Below are positions 9,797 to 18,554 of a stretch of 64,000 nucleotides of DNA, one piece after another. The position numbers were made by a program, and so were the translations under genes. Below the pieces are notes generated by a model, which was given only the letters and a program-made list of their open reading frames with translations, did not search any database and had not been told where the DNA came from. Position 1 is the first letter of the stretch. Every line of letters begins with the position of its first letter. This DNA is from Paractinoplanes lichenicola (lineage in GTDB: Bacteria > Actinomycetota > Actinomycetes > Mycobacteriales > Micromonosporaceae), in contig NZ_JAENHO010000003.1 in assembly GCF_016785085.1 (NCBI RefSeq), positions 186,001-250,000 on the forward strand, in the 5' to 3' direction.

Positions 9797-10668
9797 TGTA
9801 CAGCCTCGTCAGCGCCCCGGTGCTCGGCTTCGACCTGACCCGCCTCACCGGCGGGTCGGCCACGGCCGAGGTCGTGCTGCGCGGCCTGCGGTTGCAGGCC
9901 GCCGACCTCCCGCTGCTGGCCGAACGGCTGCCGGACGAGGACACGCGCGGACCGCTGTGGGTCGAGGTGGAGAGCGCGGCCCGCCGGATGCCGTCGCTCA
10001 AGGGCATGAACAAGGACGACGCGGCCGGCAGCCTGGCCCTCGTCGAGCGGGCCCCGATCGGCACGGTCGACGCCCTGCTGACCTGCCTGCGCTACGACGT
10101 GATGGCCTGGACCTGGACGGGCACCGGCCGCGACGCCCAGCAGTCCGAGGTCGCGGCGGCCGCCACCGCCCTGATCTGCGACGCCGCGGTGGCCAGCTAC
10201 CTGCGCGAGGTGCTCGACGCCGACACCCGGCGCCGGCTCGGTGCGGGCTGGGTCGCGGCCATGCGCAAGCTGCCGGTCGGCGCGCCGATCGACCTGGGCC
10301 CGCACCACTACACGGTCTCGGCCCTGCTCGACCGGCTGCGCTCGCTGCGGTCGAGCGATCTGGCCCGGCTGGTCGCCTCGGCCGACGACGCCCGCCGCAA
10401 CACCGGCGGCTGGTCCCCGGCCGTGCATTCGGCGTCCTGGGCGGCCTATCTGTCGGATCGGGTCCGCACGGCCGCCGCGGCGCAGATGCTGTTGGTACAG
10501 GCCGTCGACACGGCCACCATTCCGCTGGCCGACCGGGCCGGCGGGGTGTGGAACATGCTCAGCGGCGCGGTGCAGGCGCTCGTGGTGCGGGATCTGCTCG
10601 ACACCTCGACCGCTCACCGGCTGCTCGCCCCCGTCGTGGCCGCACTCGGGCCCGCGTGGCTGGGTTGA
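9796..10668 (+). CDS. Unrecognised protein in the chemotaxis operon
   Basis: A 290-residue soluble protein that I do not recognise. It is mostly alpha-helical and rich in Ala, Leu and Arg, with no signal peptide, membrane segment, cysteine cluster or nucleotide motif. Its ATG shares a base with the cheW stop and cheB begins 11 bp after it, so it is embedded between core chemotaxis genes and probably acts with them. It could be a scaffold or array protein, but nothing in the sequence shows this. Confidence 0.8.
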   Translation: MYSLVSAPVLGFDLTRLTGGSATAEVVLRGLRLQAADLPLLAERLPDEDTRGPLWVEVESAARRMPSLKGMNKDDAAGSLALVERAPIGTVDALLTCLRYDVMAWTWTGTGRDAQQSEVAAAATALICDAAVASYLREVLDADTRRRLGAGWVAAMRKLPVGAPIDLGPHHYTVSALLDRLRSLRSSDLARLVASADDARRNTGGWSPAVHSASWAAYLSDRVRTAAAAQMLLVQAVDTATIPLADRAGGVWNMLSGAVQALVVRDLLDTSTAHRLLAPVVAALGPAWLG

Positions 10669-10679
10669 GAGGTGACCAG

Positions 10680-11870
10680 ATGATTTCGGTCCTCGTTGTC
10701 GACGACTCGGTGGTCGTCCGCCGCTTGATCGTCGACGCTCTCGGTGGCGCCGAGAACATCGAGGTCGTCGGCACGGCGTCCAACGGGCTGCTGGCCCAGG
10801 CCAAGATCGACCAGCTGAAGCCCGACGTGATCACGATGGACATCGAGATGCCGCAGATGGACGGCATCACGGCGGTCCGCGAGCTGCGCAAGCGGCACAA
10901 GCAGATCCCCGTGATCATGTTCAGCACGCTGTCGGCGTCGGGCGCCTCGGCCACTTTGGAGGCGCTCTCCGCGGGCGCGACCGACTACGTCACGAAGCCG
11001 AGCAACGTCGGCTCGATCAACGAGTCGATCAAGGCGGTCCGCGACGAGCTCGTCCCCAAGATCTATGCGCTGTCCGGCCGGCGCCGCCCCGGCGCCCCGT
11101 CGGGACCGCCGTCGCGGCCGGGCGCCCCGGCCGCGCCCGCCCGGCCGGTCGCCGGCCGCCCCGGCGCCGCACCGGCCCGCGCGGGCATGCCGCCGGCCGG
11201 TCGGCCCGGCGCCGCCCCGGCCGGAGCCGGCCGGCCCGCCACCGCCGCGCCCCGGCGGAGCGCGCCCGGCGGCCGGATCGACATCCTCGCGATCGGCTCG
11301 TCGACCGGTGGCCCGGACGCTCTCACCAAGGTGCTGCAGGGCATCCCGGCGGACATCCCGGTGCCCATCGTCATCACCCAGCACATGCCCCCCGTCTTCA
11401 CCAAGATGTTCGCCGAACGCCTCGACCGCAGCACGCCGCTGCGGGTCGTCGAGGCCGGGGACGGGATGGAGCTGGCGCCCGGCTGGGCGTACATCGCTCC
11501 GGGAGACCATCACCTGGTCTTCCATCGCCGGGGCACGGCCACGCTGACCCAGCTCAGCGGCGCGCCCCCGGAGAACTCCTGCCGCCCGGCCGTGGACGTC
11601 ATGTTCCGGTCCGTCGCGGCGCTCTACGGCGCATCGACCTATGCGGCCGTACTCACTGGAATGGGACATGACGGACGGGGTGGTGCGAAGGTGCTGAGAG
11701 ACGCGGGAGCCGAGGTGCTGGCGCAGGACGAGGCCACCTCGGTGGTGTGGGGCATGCCGGGCGCCGTGGTCGGCGCGGGGCTGGCGGACGAGATCCTGCC
11801 GCTCGACCGGATCGCCGCCCACCTGGTCAACCGGGTCAAGTCCGGCCGGTCGGCGGCGGTGGCCCGATGA
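10680..11870 (+). CDS. cheB: Chemotaxis protein-glutamate methylesterase CheB
   Basis: A 396-residue response-regulator methylesterase that demethylates or deamidates chemoreceptors. The receiver domain (1-120) has D54 as phospho-acceptor. A linker of about 80 residues, very rich in Pro, Ala, Gly and Arg with RPGAAPA-type repeats, is unusually long. The esterase domain has the triad S208 (GSSTGG), H235 (QHMPP) and D331 (GHDG). ATG 10680 follows GAGAGGTGACC. The stop overlaps the cheR ATG (ATGA). Confidence 0.95.
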   Translation: MISVLVVDDSVVVRRLIVDALGGAENIEVVGTASNGLLAQAKIDQLKPDVITMDIEMPQMDGITAVRELRKRHKQIPVIMFSTLSASGASATLEALSAGATDYVTKPSNVGSINESIKAVRDELVPKIYALSGRRRPGAPSGPPSRPGAPAAPARPVAGRPGAAPARAGMPPAGRPGAAPAGAGRPATAAPRRSAPGGRIDILAIGSSTGGPDALTKVLQGIPADIPVPIVITQHMPPVFTKMFAERLDRSTPLRVVEAGDGMELAPGWAYIAPGDHHLVFHRRGTATLTQLSGAPPENSCRPAVDVMFRSVAALYGASTYAAVLTGMGHDGRGGAKVLRDAGAEVLAQDEATSVVWGMPGAVVGAGLADEILPLDRIAAHLVNRVKSGRSAAVAR

Positions 11871-12712
11871 CGCTCTCGCAGGCCGAGTTCAACTTCGTCT
11901 CCCAGCTGGTCCGGCGCGAGGCCTCGATCGTGCTCGCGCCCGGCAAGGAATACCTGGTTGAGGCCAGGCTCATCCCGGTCGCCCGTGCGGTCGGCGCGGC
12001 CGGCGTCACCGAGTTCCTGGCCGACCTGCAGCGCCGGCCCGACCCGGCCAAGCAGCGCAAGATCATTGACGCGCTGACCACGAACGAGACCTCGTGGTTC
12101 CGCGACCGCGAGCCGTTCGCGGCGCTCAACGACGTCGTGCTGCCCGAGCTGGTCAAGTCCCGCGCGGCGACGCGCAAGATCCGCGTGTGGTCGGCCGCCA
12201 GCTCGAGCGGCCAGGAGGCGTACAGCCTGGCCATCACCATGCAGGAGAAGCTCCCGCCGGGCTGGAGCTACGACATCATGGGCACCGACATCTCGACCGA
12301 GATGGTCAAGCGGGCCGAGACCGCGGAGTACAGCCAGGTCGAGGTCAACCGCGGGCTGCCGGCCGCCCAGCTGGTGCAGTACTTCGAGCGGGCCGGCGCG
12401 CACTGGCGGATCGCGCCGGCGCTGCGCCGCAACGTGTCGTTCCGGCTGATGAACCTGACCGCGCCGCTGCCCGCCATGCAGCCCTTCGACGTCATCTTTC
12501 TGCGCAACGTCCTGATCTATTTCGACGTCGCGACCAAGCGCACCGTGCTGCAGAACGTGGCCAAGCTGCTGCGGCCGGACGGCTGGCTCTTCCTGGGCGC
12601 GGCCGAGACCACGATCGGGATCGACGACAACTACGAGCGGGTGGCCGCCGGCCGCACCTCCGCCTACCGAGTCCGAAGCGGGGCGTCCCTGGGCGCCGCG
12701 AGAAGGGGATGA
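11867..12712 (+). CDS. cheR: Chemotaxis protein methyltransferase CheR
   Basis: A 281-residue SAM-dependent enzyme that methylates receptor glutamates. An N-terminal helical domain has NETSWFRD (about residue 70); the Rossmann domain has VWSAASSSGQEAYSLA (motif I), DIMGTDISTEM and FDVIFLRNVLIYFD. The start ATG overlaps the cheB stop by four bases. It opposes CheB in adaptation. Confidence 0.95.
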   Translation: MTLSQAEFNFVSQLVRREASIVLAPGKEYLVEARLIPVARAVGAAGVTEFLADLQRRPDPAKQRKIIDALTTNETSWFRDREPFAALNDVVLPELVKSRAATRKIRVWSAASSSGQEAYSLAITMQEKLPPGWSYDIMGTDISTEMVKRAETAEYSQVEVNRGLPAAQLVQYFERAGAHWRIAPALRRNVSFRLMNLTAPLPAMQPFDVIFLRNVLIYFDVATKRTVLQNVAKLLRPDGWLFLGAAETTIGIDDNYERVAAGRTSAYRVRSGASLGAARRG

Positions 12713-12717
12713 CGCCC

Positions 12718-13104
12718 ATGCGCGCCATGGTGATCGACGATTCCCGCGCGATGCGCATGATCCTCAAGCGCATCGTCACCAAGCTCAACTTCGAGGCGGT
12801 GGAGGCGGGCGACGGCAAGGAGGCGCTCGACCTTCTCCACGCGATGACCGAGGTGCCGGAGCTGGCCCTCATCGACTGGAACATGCCGAACATGAACGGG
12901 CTCGAGTTCGTCACGCACGCGCGGGCCGATCCGCGCCTGCGCGAGATGACGCTGGTCATGGTCACGACCGAGAGCGAACAGAGCCAGATCGTCCGCGCGC
13001 TCGCCGCGGGCGCGCACGAATACGTGATCAAGCCCTTCACCGAAGGGGCCATGATCGAAAAGCTGGCCCTGCTGGGCCTCGTCCCGACCGGAGCGAACTC
13101 ATGA
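12718..13104 (+). CDS. cheY: CheY-like receiver protein
   Basis: A 128-residue single-domain receiver with D7-D8, phospho-acceptor D53 in LIDWNMPNMNG, T in VMVTTES and K in EYVIKPF. ATG 12718 is chosen because AAGGGG sits 9 bases upstream; an in-frame ATG at 12709 overlaps the cheR stop and would add three residues. The stop overlaps the cheX start. It is one of two cheY-type genes in the operon, and which one binds the motor cannot be decided here. Confidence 0.9.
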   Translation: MRAMVIDDSRAMRMILKRIVTKLNFEAVEAGDGKEALDLLHAMTEVPELALIDWNMPNMNGLEFVTHARADPRLREMTLVMVTTESEQSQIVRALAAGAHEYVIKPFTEGAMIEKLALLGLVPTGANS

Positions 13105-13586
13105 GCATCGAAGTCGAGGTCAATGAGAACGACCTCGCCGAGATGGTGGAGCAGGTGTGGGAGTCGTATCTGGATCCCGAGGGCGTGAGCCCGCTGATCC
13201 CGACCTACGACGAGAACCAGCCGTCCGAGGTGCACTCCTCCGTCTCCATCACCGGTTCCTGGACCGGATACATCGTCTACGCCTCGTCCGTCCAGGCCGC
13301 CCGGCGCGCCGCCGGCGCGTTCCTGGCCATGGAGCCGGACGAGGTCGGCGACGAGGACCTCTCCGACGTGCTGGGCGAACTGGCCAACATCGTCGGCGGG
13401 AACGTCAAGGCGATGTTGCCACCGGGCGCGCTGCTGTCGCTGCCGCAGGTGGTGCTCGCTCCCGAAGCGACTGCGCGCTTCCCCGGCACCGAACGGATCA
13501 GTGGGGTCTACGGGATGTGGGAGGGCGAGCCGGTGTCGATTTCCATGTGGCAGAGCCGCGGTGACAACAAGGAGGGCGCGGAATGA
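13101..13586 (+). CDS. cheX: CheX-type CheY-P phosphatase
   Basis: A 161-residue CheX/CheC-superfamily protein. The catalytic pair is E93 and N96 in LGELANIVGGNVKAML, with a downstream proline in LLSLPQVV as the family requires. It should dephosphorylate CheY-P. ATG overlaps the upstream cheY stop and its own stop overlaps the next cheY start, so it lies between the two receivers. No CheZ or CheC is present in the window. Confidence 0.85.
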   Translation: MSIEVEVNENDLAEMVEQVWESYLDPEGVSPLIPTYDENQPSEVHSSVSITGSWTGYIVYASSVQAARRAAGAFLAMEPDEVGDEDLSDVLGELANIVGGNVKAMLPPGALLSLPQVVLAPEATARFPGTERISGVYGMWEGEPVSISMWQSRGDNKEGAE

Positions 13587-13945
13587 AGATTCTCATCGCT
13601 GACGACAGCCGGGTGATGCGGCAGATCGTGGTCCGCACCCTGCGCCAGGCCGGCTTCGGCGATCACGACCTGGTCGAGGCGGCGAACGGGCAGGAGGCCT
13701 TCGACATGGTCAATGCGGAGAGCCCCGATCTGGTGCTCTCCGACTGGAACATGCCCGAGATGACCGGCATCGAGGTGCTGAGGAAGCTCCGGGCGGCCGG
13801 GAACGACGTCAAGTTCGGTTTCGTGACGTCCGAGAGCACTCCCGAGATGAAGGAACAGGCGGACTCCGCCGGTGCTCTCTTTTTCATCGTGAAGCCCTTC
13901 TCGGCTGAGCGATTCGATGAGGTCTTCGCTCCTATTTTGGGATGA
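13583..13945 (+). CDS. cheY: CheY-like receiver protein (second copy)
   Basis: A 120-residue single-domain receiver with D7-D8, phospho-acceptor D54 in LSDWNMPEMTG, T in VTSEST and K in FIVKPF. The ATG overlaps the cheX stop. It differs clearly from the first cheY in the helix 4-5 face (STPEMKEQADSAGALFFI), so the two may have different partners. Confidence 0.9.
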   Translation: MKILIADDSRVMRQIVVRTLRQAGFGDHDLVEAANGQEAFDMVNAESPDLVLSDWNMPEMTGIEVLRKLRAAGNDVKFGFVTSESTPEMKEQADSAGALFFIVKPFSAERFDEVFAPILG

Positions 13946-13952
13946 TTACGAC

Positions 13953-14441
13953 ATGTCTGACGTAACGGTTCTTCCTGGCACCCTGGCCGTCCGCAACCTT
14001 TTCGAGGACCTGCTCGGCCGGGAGGTGACCGTCAGCCCCGGTGAGCCTCTCAGCGCGGATGAGATTCCCACCTCGACGGTCGCGATTTTTGTCGACTCGG
14101 CGCAGAGCATCTACGCCGTGCTCGGGATGGAGCTCGCCCTGGCCGCCAACGCCGGCGCCGCGCTCGGCCTGCTGCCCGCCGGTGCTGCCGAGGACAGCAT
14201 CGACGACAAGCAGCTCTACCCGAACCTGGCCGAGAACGTGGGCGAACTCTGCAACGTGCTGACCAGCCTGCTCAACCGCGAGGGGGGCCCGCACATCAAG
14301 CTGCACCAGGTCGTCTATCCGGGCGAGCCGCTGCCCGGCGACGCCCGGGCCCACCTGATGGCGCTCGGCCGGCGCGTCGACCTGCTGGTCGACGTCAACC
14401 GGTACGGCAAGGGCAAGCTCAGCCTCTCGCTGGCGCCCTGA
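13953..14441 (+). CDS. CheX/CheC-like protein, divergent
   Basis: A 162-residue protein ending the chemotaxis operon. It resembles a degenerate CheX fold: an early strand region, then a helix with NVGELCNVLTSLLN, carrying the E-x-x-N spacing of CheX/CheC phosphatases, and a later proline in VVYPGEPLPG. ATG 13953 lies 7 bp after the second cheY stop. Assignment rests on this motif and on context; it could be a phosphatase for the second CheY or a non-catalytic partner. Confidence 0.6.
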   Translation: MSDVTVLPGTLAVRNLFEDLLGREVTVSPGEPLSADEIPTSTVAIFVDSAQSIYAVLGMELALAANAGAALGLLPAGAAEDSIDDKQLYPNLAENVGELCNVLTSLLNREGGPHIKLHQVVYPGEPLPGDARAHLMALGRRVDLLVDVNRYGKGKLSLSLAP

Positions 14442-14452
14442 TCGCACTCCGC

Positions 14453-14492
14453 ACGCAAGAAGGGCCCGCCGTCCGGCGGGCCCTTCTTGCGT
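14453..14492. terminator. Terminator after chemotaxis operon
   Basis: A perfect 18-bp inverted repeat (14453-14470 with 14475-14492) and a 4-base loop, immediately after the CheX-like gene. It separates the chemotaxis operon from flgD. A strong U-tract is lacking, as is common in actinomycetes. Confidence 0.8.
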
Positions 14493-14506
14493 TGCCGGAC
14501 GGGTTC
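14489..14506 (-). promoter_or_regulatory. TcrA-like direct repeat upstream of flgD (weak)
   Basis: On the minus strand GAACCCG-N4-GCAACGC, nine bases upstream of the flgD -35. Each half differs from GCA(A/C)CCG at one or two positions; the left end overlaps the terminator stem. Confidence 0.35.
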
Positions 14507-14515
14507 CTTTCGGTG

Positions 14516-14543
14516 CTAAGCAAATTGCCGAACCGGCCGAAGC
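14516..14543 (+). promoter_or_regulatory. Sigma-28-type promoter for flgD operon
   Basis: CTAA (14516-14519), 16-bp spacer, GCCGAAGC (14536-14543). The predicted transcript starts about 30 nt before flgD. It fits the CTCA-N16-GCCGA pattern seen at other flagellar units here. Confidence 0.65.
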
Positions 14544-14578
14544 GCATTAAGAGCGTGCTTTACGGACGGGAGCAACCT

Positions 14579-15025
14579 ATGACCTCGCCACTCTCCGGGC
14601 TCTCCGGTGCCGCGGCTGCCGCGGCGGCCGGCCCGGGCGCCAAGGAGAAGAGCAAGACCCTGGGCGACCGGGACACCTTCATGAAGCTGCTGGTGGCCCA
14701 GCTGAAGTATCAGGACCCGAGCAAGCCGGCCGACTCCACCCAGTTCCTGGCCCAGACGGCCCAGTTCACTCAGGTCGAGAAGCTCGAGGGCATCGCCGAC
14801 ATGCTCAAGGGCCAGCAGTTGATCACGGCCAGCTCCCTGGTCGGCAAGAACGTGGAGTACATGGACGGCGACGGCGTTCGGCACACCGGAGCCATCTCGG
14901 CCGCCAAGCTCAACGGCGACAGCGAACCGCTCCTTCGGATCGGGAACACGGAAGTGCCGCTGTCCAAGGTCACGGAAGTCCAGGAGATCACGCCTGGCGG
15001 GACCGACGCGACGACCAAGCCGTAA
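14579..15025 (+). CDS. flgD: Flagellar hook capping protein FlgD
   Basis: A 148-residue FlgD, the cap under which hook subunits polymerise. The signature TFMKLLVAQLKYQDPSKPAD is at about residues 32-51, followed by STQFLAQTAQFTQVEKL. It is at the short end of the family and ends soon after the VGKNVEYMDGDG beta region. ATG 14579 follows GGGAG; the in-frame extension to 14492 runs through the promoter and is not used. Confidence 0.93.
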   Translation: MTSPLSGLSGAAAAAAAGPGAKEKSKTLGDRDTFMKLLVAQLKYQDPSKPADSTQFLAQTAQFTQVEKLEGIADMLKGQQLITASSLVGKNVEYMDGDGVRHTGAISAAKLNGDSEPLLRIGNTEVPLSKVTEVQEITPGGTDATTKP

Positions 15026-15049
15026 CCCTCAACCGAGAAGGACCCACCC

Positions 15050-16333
15050 ATGTTGCGTTCGCTCTATTCCGGCATCAGCGGCCTGCACGCGCATCAGCAG
15101 ATGATGGACGTGACCGGTAACAACATCGCCAACGTCAACACCGTCGGTTACAAGGCCAGCTCGGTCCAGTTCCAGGACACCCTGAGCCAGATGACCGCCG
15201 CGGCCGGCGCCCCGCAGAACGGCCAGGCCGGCTCGAACCCCGGCCAGGTCGGCCTCGGTGTCCGCAACGCCGGCATCACCTCGAACTTCAGCCAGGGCTC
15301 GGCGCAGACCACCGGCAAGGCCGGCGACATGATGATCCAGGGCGACGGCTTCTTCATCACCCGCCGCGGCAACGAGGAGCTCTACAGCCGGGCCGGCTCG
15401 TTCTTCTTCGACGCCAACGGCACCCTGGCCACCGCGACCGGCGAGCCCGTGCAGGGCTGGACCGCCGACGAGAGCGGCGTGGTCAACCCGGCCGCCAAGC
15501 CGGGCGACATCCGGATGCCCCTGGGCAAGAGCATCTCGCCGGTGGCGACCAGCACGGTGGAGATGAAGGGCAATCTGACCAACGACATGCCCGAGGGCGT
15601 GACCGACCCGACCACCATCCCGGCCATCGAGATCCCGTTCAAGGCGTTCGACAAGACGGGTAACCCGATCAGCCTCTCGGCCAAGTTCACGCGGACCACC
15701 ACCGATCCCACGGCCTCCGTCCAGGACTGGCAGGTGACCCTGACGAAGTCGGGTGATGCCGGGCCGGCCACGCCGATCACCGCCACCATTCAGTTCAAGG
15801 ACGGTAAGCCGGTCGCCACGCCGCCCGCGACGAAGGCGATGCTGGAGTTCTCGGGGGCCACCGCGATCGACCCCAACATCAGTGACACGTTCTCCGTCGA
15901 CGCCGGGGACCTGACCATGTTCCACGGCCTGACCGAGGCGCGGGTCTCGGACTCGAACGGCAACGCGGCCGGCACGCTGGCCTCGCTGTCGTACACGGTG
16001 TCGGACACCGGCCAGATCATCGGCGCGTTCAGCAACGGTCAGAAGAAGGTGCTCGGCCAGGTCGCCCTGGCCACGTTCAAGAACGTCAACGGTCTCGAGA
16101 AGACCGGTGACTCCCAGTGGCGCTCCACCGTCAACTCGGGCCTGGCCCAGGTCGGCACGCCCACCAGCTCCGGCCTCGGCCAGGTCATCAGCGGCGCGCT
16201 GGAGATGTCGAACGTCGACCTGGCCCAGGAGTTCACCAACCTGGTCATCGCCCAGCGCGGCTTCCAGGCGAACTCCCGCATCATCACGACCTCCGACGAG
16301 CTGCTCCAGGAGCTCGTCAGCATGAAGCGGTAA
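15050..16333 (+). CDS. flgE: Flagellar hook protein FlgE
   Basis: A 427-residue hook subunit. The N-terminal rod motif LYSGISGLHAHQQMMDVTGNNIANVNTVGYK and the C-terminal coiled coil ending in NVDLAQEFTNLVIAQRGFQANSR are intact, with variable domains between. ATG 15050 follows GAGAAGGA. It is the only hook/distal-rod-type (FlgE/F/G) gene in the window; flgF and flgG are not present. Confidence 0.93.
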   Translation: MLRSLYSGISGLHAHQQMMDVTGNNIANVNTVGYKASSVQFQDTLSQMTAAAGAPQNGQAGSNPGQVGLGVRNAGITSNFSQGSAQTTGKAGDMMIQGDGFFITRRGNEELYSRAGSFFFDANGTLATATGEPVQGWTADESGVVNPAAKPGDIRMPLGKSISPVATSTVEMKGNLTNDMPEGVTDPTTIPAIEIPFKAFDKTGNPISLSAKFTRTTTDPTASVQDWQVTLTKSGDAGPATPITATIQFKDGKPVATPPATKAMLEFSGATAIDPNISDTFSVDAGDLTMFHGLTEARVSDSNGNAAGTLASLSYTVSDTGQIIGAFSNGQKKVLGQVALATFKNVNGLEKTGDSQWRSTVNSGLAQVGTPTSSGLGQVISGALEMSNVDLAQEFTNLVIAQRGFQANSRIITTSDELLQELVSMKR

Positions 16334-16359
16334 CCAGCATCACCAGGAGTTCGGCCGCC

Positions 16360-16393
16360 GGCCGGGGCAGGCGTCTTCGCGTCTGCCCCGGCC
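16360..16393. terminator. Hairpin between flgE and flbD
   Basis: A 14-bp stem with one G-U pair (16360-16373 with 16380-16393) in the 109-bp gap after flgE. There is no U-tract, so it may attenuate or stabilise mRNA within the operon rather than terminate it fully. Hook protein is needed in large amounts, which fits a 3' stabiliser. Confidence 0.55.
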
Positions 16394-16442
16394 GTCGTCG
16401 TGTGAAGCCGATGCCTGCACCACCACCCAGGGATGGCTGTCA

Positions 16443-16730
16443 GTGATCCTCGTAACTCGCATCAACGGTGCCGTGTTCGCCCTGAACCCCGACCTCGTCG
16501 AGCGTGCTGACTGCACGCCCGACACGGTCGTCACGCTGGTCGACGGCACGAAGTACGTCATTGCCGAGTCCGTGCCCGAGTTCATCGAATCAGTGCGGCA
16601 CTACCGCGCCTCACTGATCGCCCAGGCGAGTCGTCTCGAGGCCGAGCCCACCAACACCCACTCCTCCGCCCCGCCGTCCGCGGACGACGACGACGCCAAG
16701 GTGCTTCCGCTGCACCGGAATGGACGCTGA
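16443..16730 (+). CDS. flbD: FlbD/SwrD family flagellar protein
   Basis: A 95-residue protein. Residues 1-60 match the FlbD family (MILVTRINGAVFALNPDLVE and TLVDGTKYVIAESVPEFIE); the tail is Ser/Asp-rich. In Bacillus the homologue SwrD supports motor torque. Start is GTG 16443, and the TGA shares a base with the motA ATG, so it is coupled to motA, consistent with a stator-linked role. Confidence 0.85.
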   Translation: MILVTRINGAVFALNPDLVERADCTPDTVVTLVDGTKYVIAESVPEFIESVRHYRASLIAQASRLEAEPTNTHSSAPPSADDDDAKVLPLHRNGR

Positions 16731-17521
16731 TGGACATCTCAACCATCGTCGGTGTAGTCGCCGGCCTCGTCATTGTCTTCACCGTCCAGATCCTGGAGGG
16801 CGGCTCGCCGGCCTCCATCCTGCTGATCCCCTCGATGCTGCTGGTGTTCGCCGGTGGTTTCGCCGCCGCCATGGCGGGCGGGGTCATGAAGGACTGGACC
16901 GGCGTCGGCACCCAGCTCACCCGGGCTTTCACTCAGAAGGTCACGCCGCCCACCGAGCTGGTCGACGAGGTCGTCAAGCTGGCCGAGCGGGCCCGCCGCG
17001 AGGGTCTGCTGGCCCTCGAGGACGCGGTCAAGACGGTCGAGCACCCCTTCCTCAAGCGTGGCCTGCAGCTGGCCATCGACGGCACCGACCCCGACGAGCT
17101 GCACGACATCCTGCACGCCGAGATCGCCGCCAAGAAGAAGTCCGACAAGGCCAGCGCGAAGCTGTTCGAGAACATGGGTGGTTACGCGCCGACCATCGGC
17201 ATCGTCGGCACGGTCATGGGTCTCGTGCACGTGCTCGAGAACCTCGACAAGCCGGACACTCTCGGTCACTCGATCGCCGCCGCGTTCTGCGCCACCCTCT
17301 GGGGCGTGCTCAGCGCCAACCTGATCTGGCTGCCGATCGCCTCCCGGCTCGGCCGGCTGAGCGCCGTCGAGGCCGAGGAGATGGAGCTGGTCGTCGACGG
17401 CGTCCTGGCCATCCAGGCCGGCTCGAACCCGCGCCTCGTGGCCCAGAAGCTCCGCAGCCTCCTCCCGCCGGACGAGGCCAAGAAGGCCGAGGCGGCCGCG
17501 AACACGAAGAAGGCGGCCTGA
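16730..17521 (+). CDS. motA: Flagellar stator protein MotA
   Basis: A 263-residue proton-channel stator subunit with four membrane segments (about 1-21, 30-50, 152-172, 184-204). The cytoplasmic loop carries charged residues for FliG contact, and P154 in GGYAPTIGIVGTVMG corresponds to the essential channel proline. It overlaps flbD by one base, and motB follows after 4 bp. Confidence 0.95.
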   Translation: MDISTIVGVVAGLVIVFTVQILEGGSPASILLIPSMLLVFAGGFAAAMAGGVMKDWTGVGTQLTRAFTQKVTPPTELVDEVVKLAERARREGLLALEDAVKTVEHPFLKRGLQLAIDGTDPDELHDILHAEIAAKKKSDKASAKLFENMGGYAPTIGIVGTVMGLVHVLENLDKPDTLGHSIAAAFCATLWGVLSANLIWLPIASRLGRLSAVEAEEMELVVDGVLAIQAGSNPRLVAQKLRSLLPPDEAKKAEAAANTKKAA

Positions 17522-17525
17522 CGCG

Positions 17526-18542
17526 ATGAGCGGTGGCGGGGGCAAGCGCAAGAAGGCTCATGAGGAGCACGAGGAGCACGTCAACCACGAGCGCTGGCTC
17601 GTGTCGTACGCCGACATGCTGACCCTGCTGTTCGTTCTCTTCGTGGTTCTGTACTCCATGAGCGACGTCAACATGAAGAAGTTCGCCCAGCTGGCCTCGG
17701 GCCTGTCGTCCGGGTTCGGCGCCCAGAGCGTCGCCTTCCAGGGCCAGACCGGCCCGATGGACGGCTCCGGCAACAGCGCCGAGATCGTGCAGATCGACCC
17801 GGGGGCCAACCCGGGCGACGGCAAGGCGGGCAACTCCAACATGACGGCTCAGCAGAAGGAGGCGGTCAAGGCCGCGATGGCGGCCGAGGACCGGAAGAAG
17901 GCCTCACAGAACGCGGAGGCCGCCACCAAGGAAGCCGAGAACCTCAAGAAGATCGAGAACAAGATCTCCGACGCGCTGGCGGCCCAGAAGCTGCTCGGCT
18001 CGGTGCAGTTCACGATCGACCGGCGCGGCCTGGTCGTCACCATCCTGACCAACGAGGTGGTCTTCAACGGCAACCGGGCCGACCTGCAGCCCGGCGGCAA
18101 GAAGATCCTCGACGCGATCGCCCCGTCGCTGGCCAAGCTGCCCAACAACATCGAGGTCGACGGCAACACCAACCAGCTCAAGTCCAAGACCACCTTCTAC
18201 CCGAGCGGCTGGGAGCTCAGCGCGGCCCGCGCGTCCACCACGGTGCGATATCTGATGGACCACGGCGTGGCCAAGAACCGGCTCAGCGCGGTCGGCTTCT
18301 CCGACACCAAGCCACTGATCGACCCGAAGGATCCCCGCTCGATCACGATGAACCGCCGCGTCGACGTCGTCGTTCTGACGACGCTCACGGCTGACCAGGC
18401 AGCCCTGCTGCCGGCCGCGGCCGGTGCGGACAACAAACTGCACCCGGGTCAAACCTCAGCTGCAGCCAAGGCCGCTCAACAAGCCGCCACCCAGACCGAT
18501 AACAACAGCGAAGCCAACAACACCAACCCGACGCACGACTGA
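17526..18542 (+). CDS. motB: Flagellar stator protein MotB
   Basis: A 338-residue stator subunit. D30 in SYADMLTLLFVLFVVLYSM is the proton-binding aspartate in the single membrane helix. A plug/linker region (60-160) precedes the OmpA-like peptidoglycan-binding domain (about 165-290, with SAARASTTVRYLM and NRRVDVVV). Linker and C-terminal tail are long and Ala/Asn/Gln-rich. Confidence 0.95.
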   Translation: MSGGGGKRKKAHEEHEEHVNHERWLVSYADMLTLLFVLFVVLYSMSDVNMKKFAQLASGLSSGFGAQSVAFQGQTGPMDGSGNSAEIVQIDPGANPGDGKAGNSNMTAQQKEAVKAAMAAEDRKKASQNAEAATKEAENLKKIENKISDALAAQKLLGSVQFTIDRRGLVVTILTNEVVFNGNRADLQPGGKKILDAIAPSLAKLPNNIEVDGNTNQLKSKTTFYPSGWELSAARASTTVRYLMDHGVAKNRLSAVGFSDTKPLIDPKDPRSITMNRRVDVVVLTTLTADQAALLPAAAGADNKLHPGQTSAAAKAAQQAATQTDNNSEANNTNPTHD

Positions 18543-18554
18543 GAGGAGCTTTCG

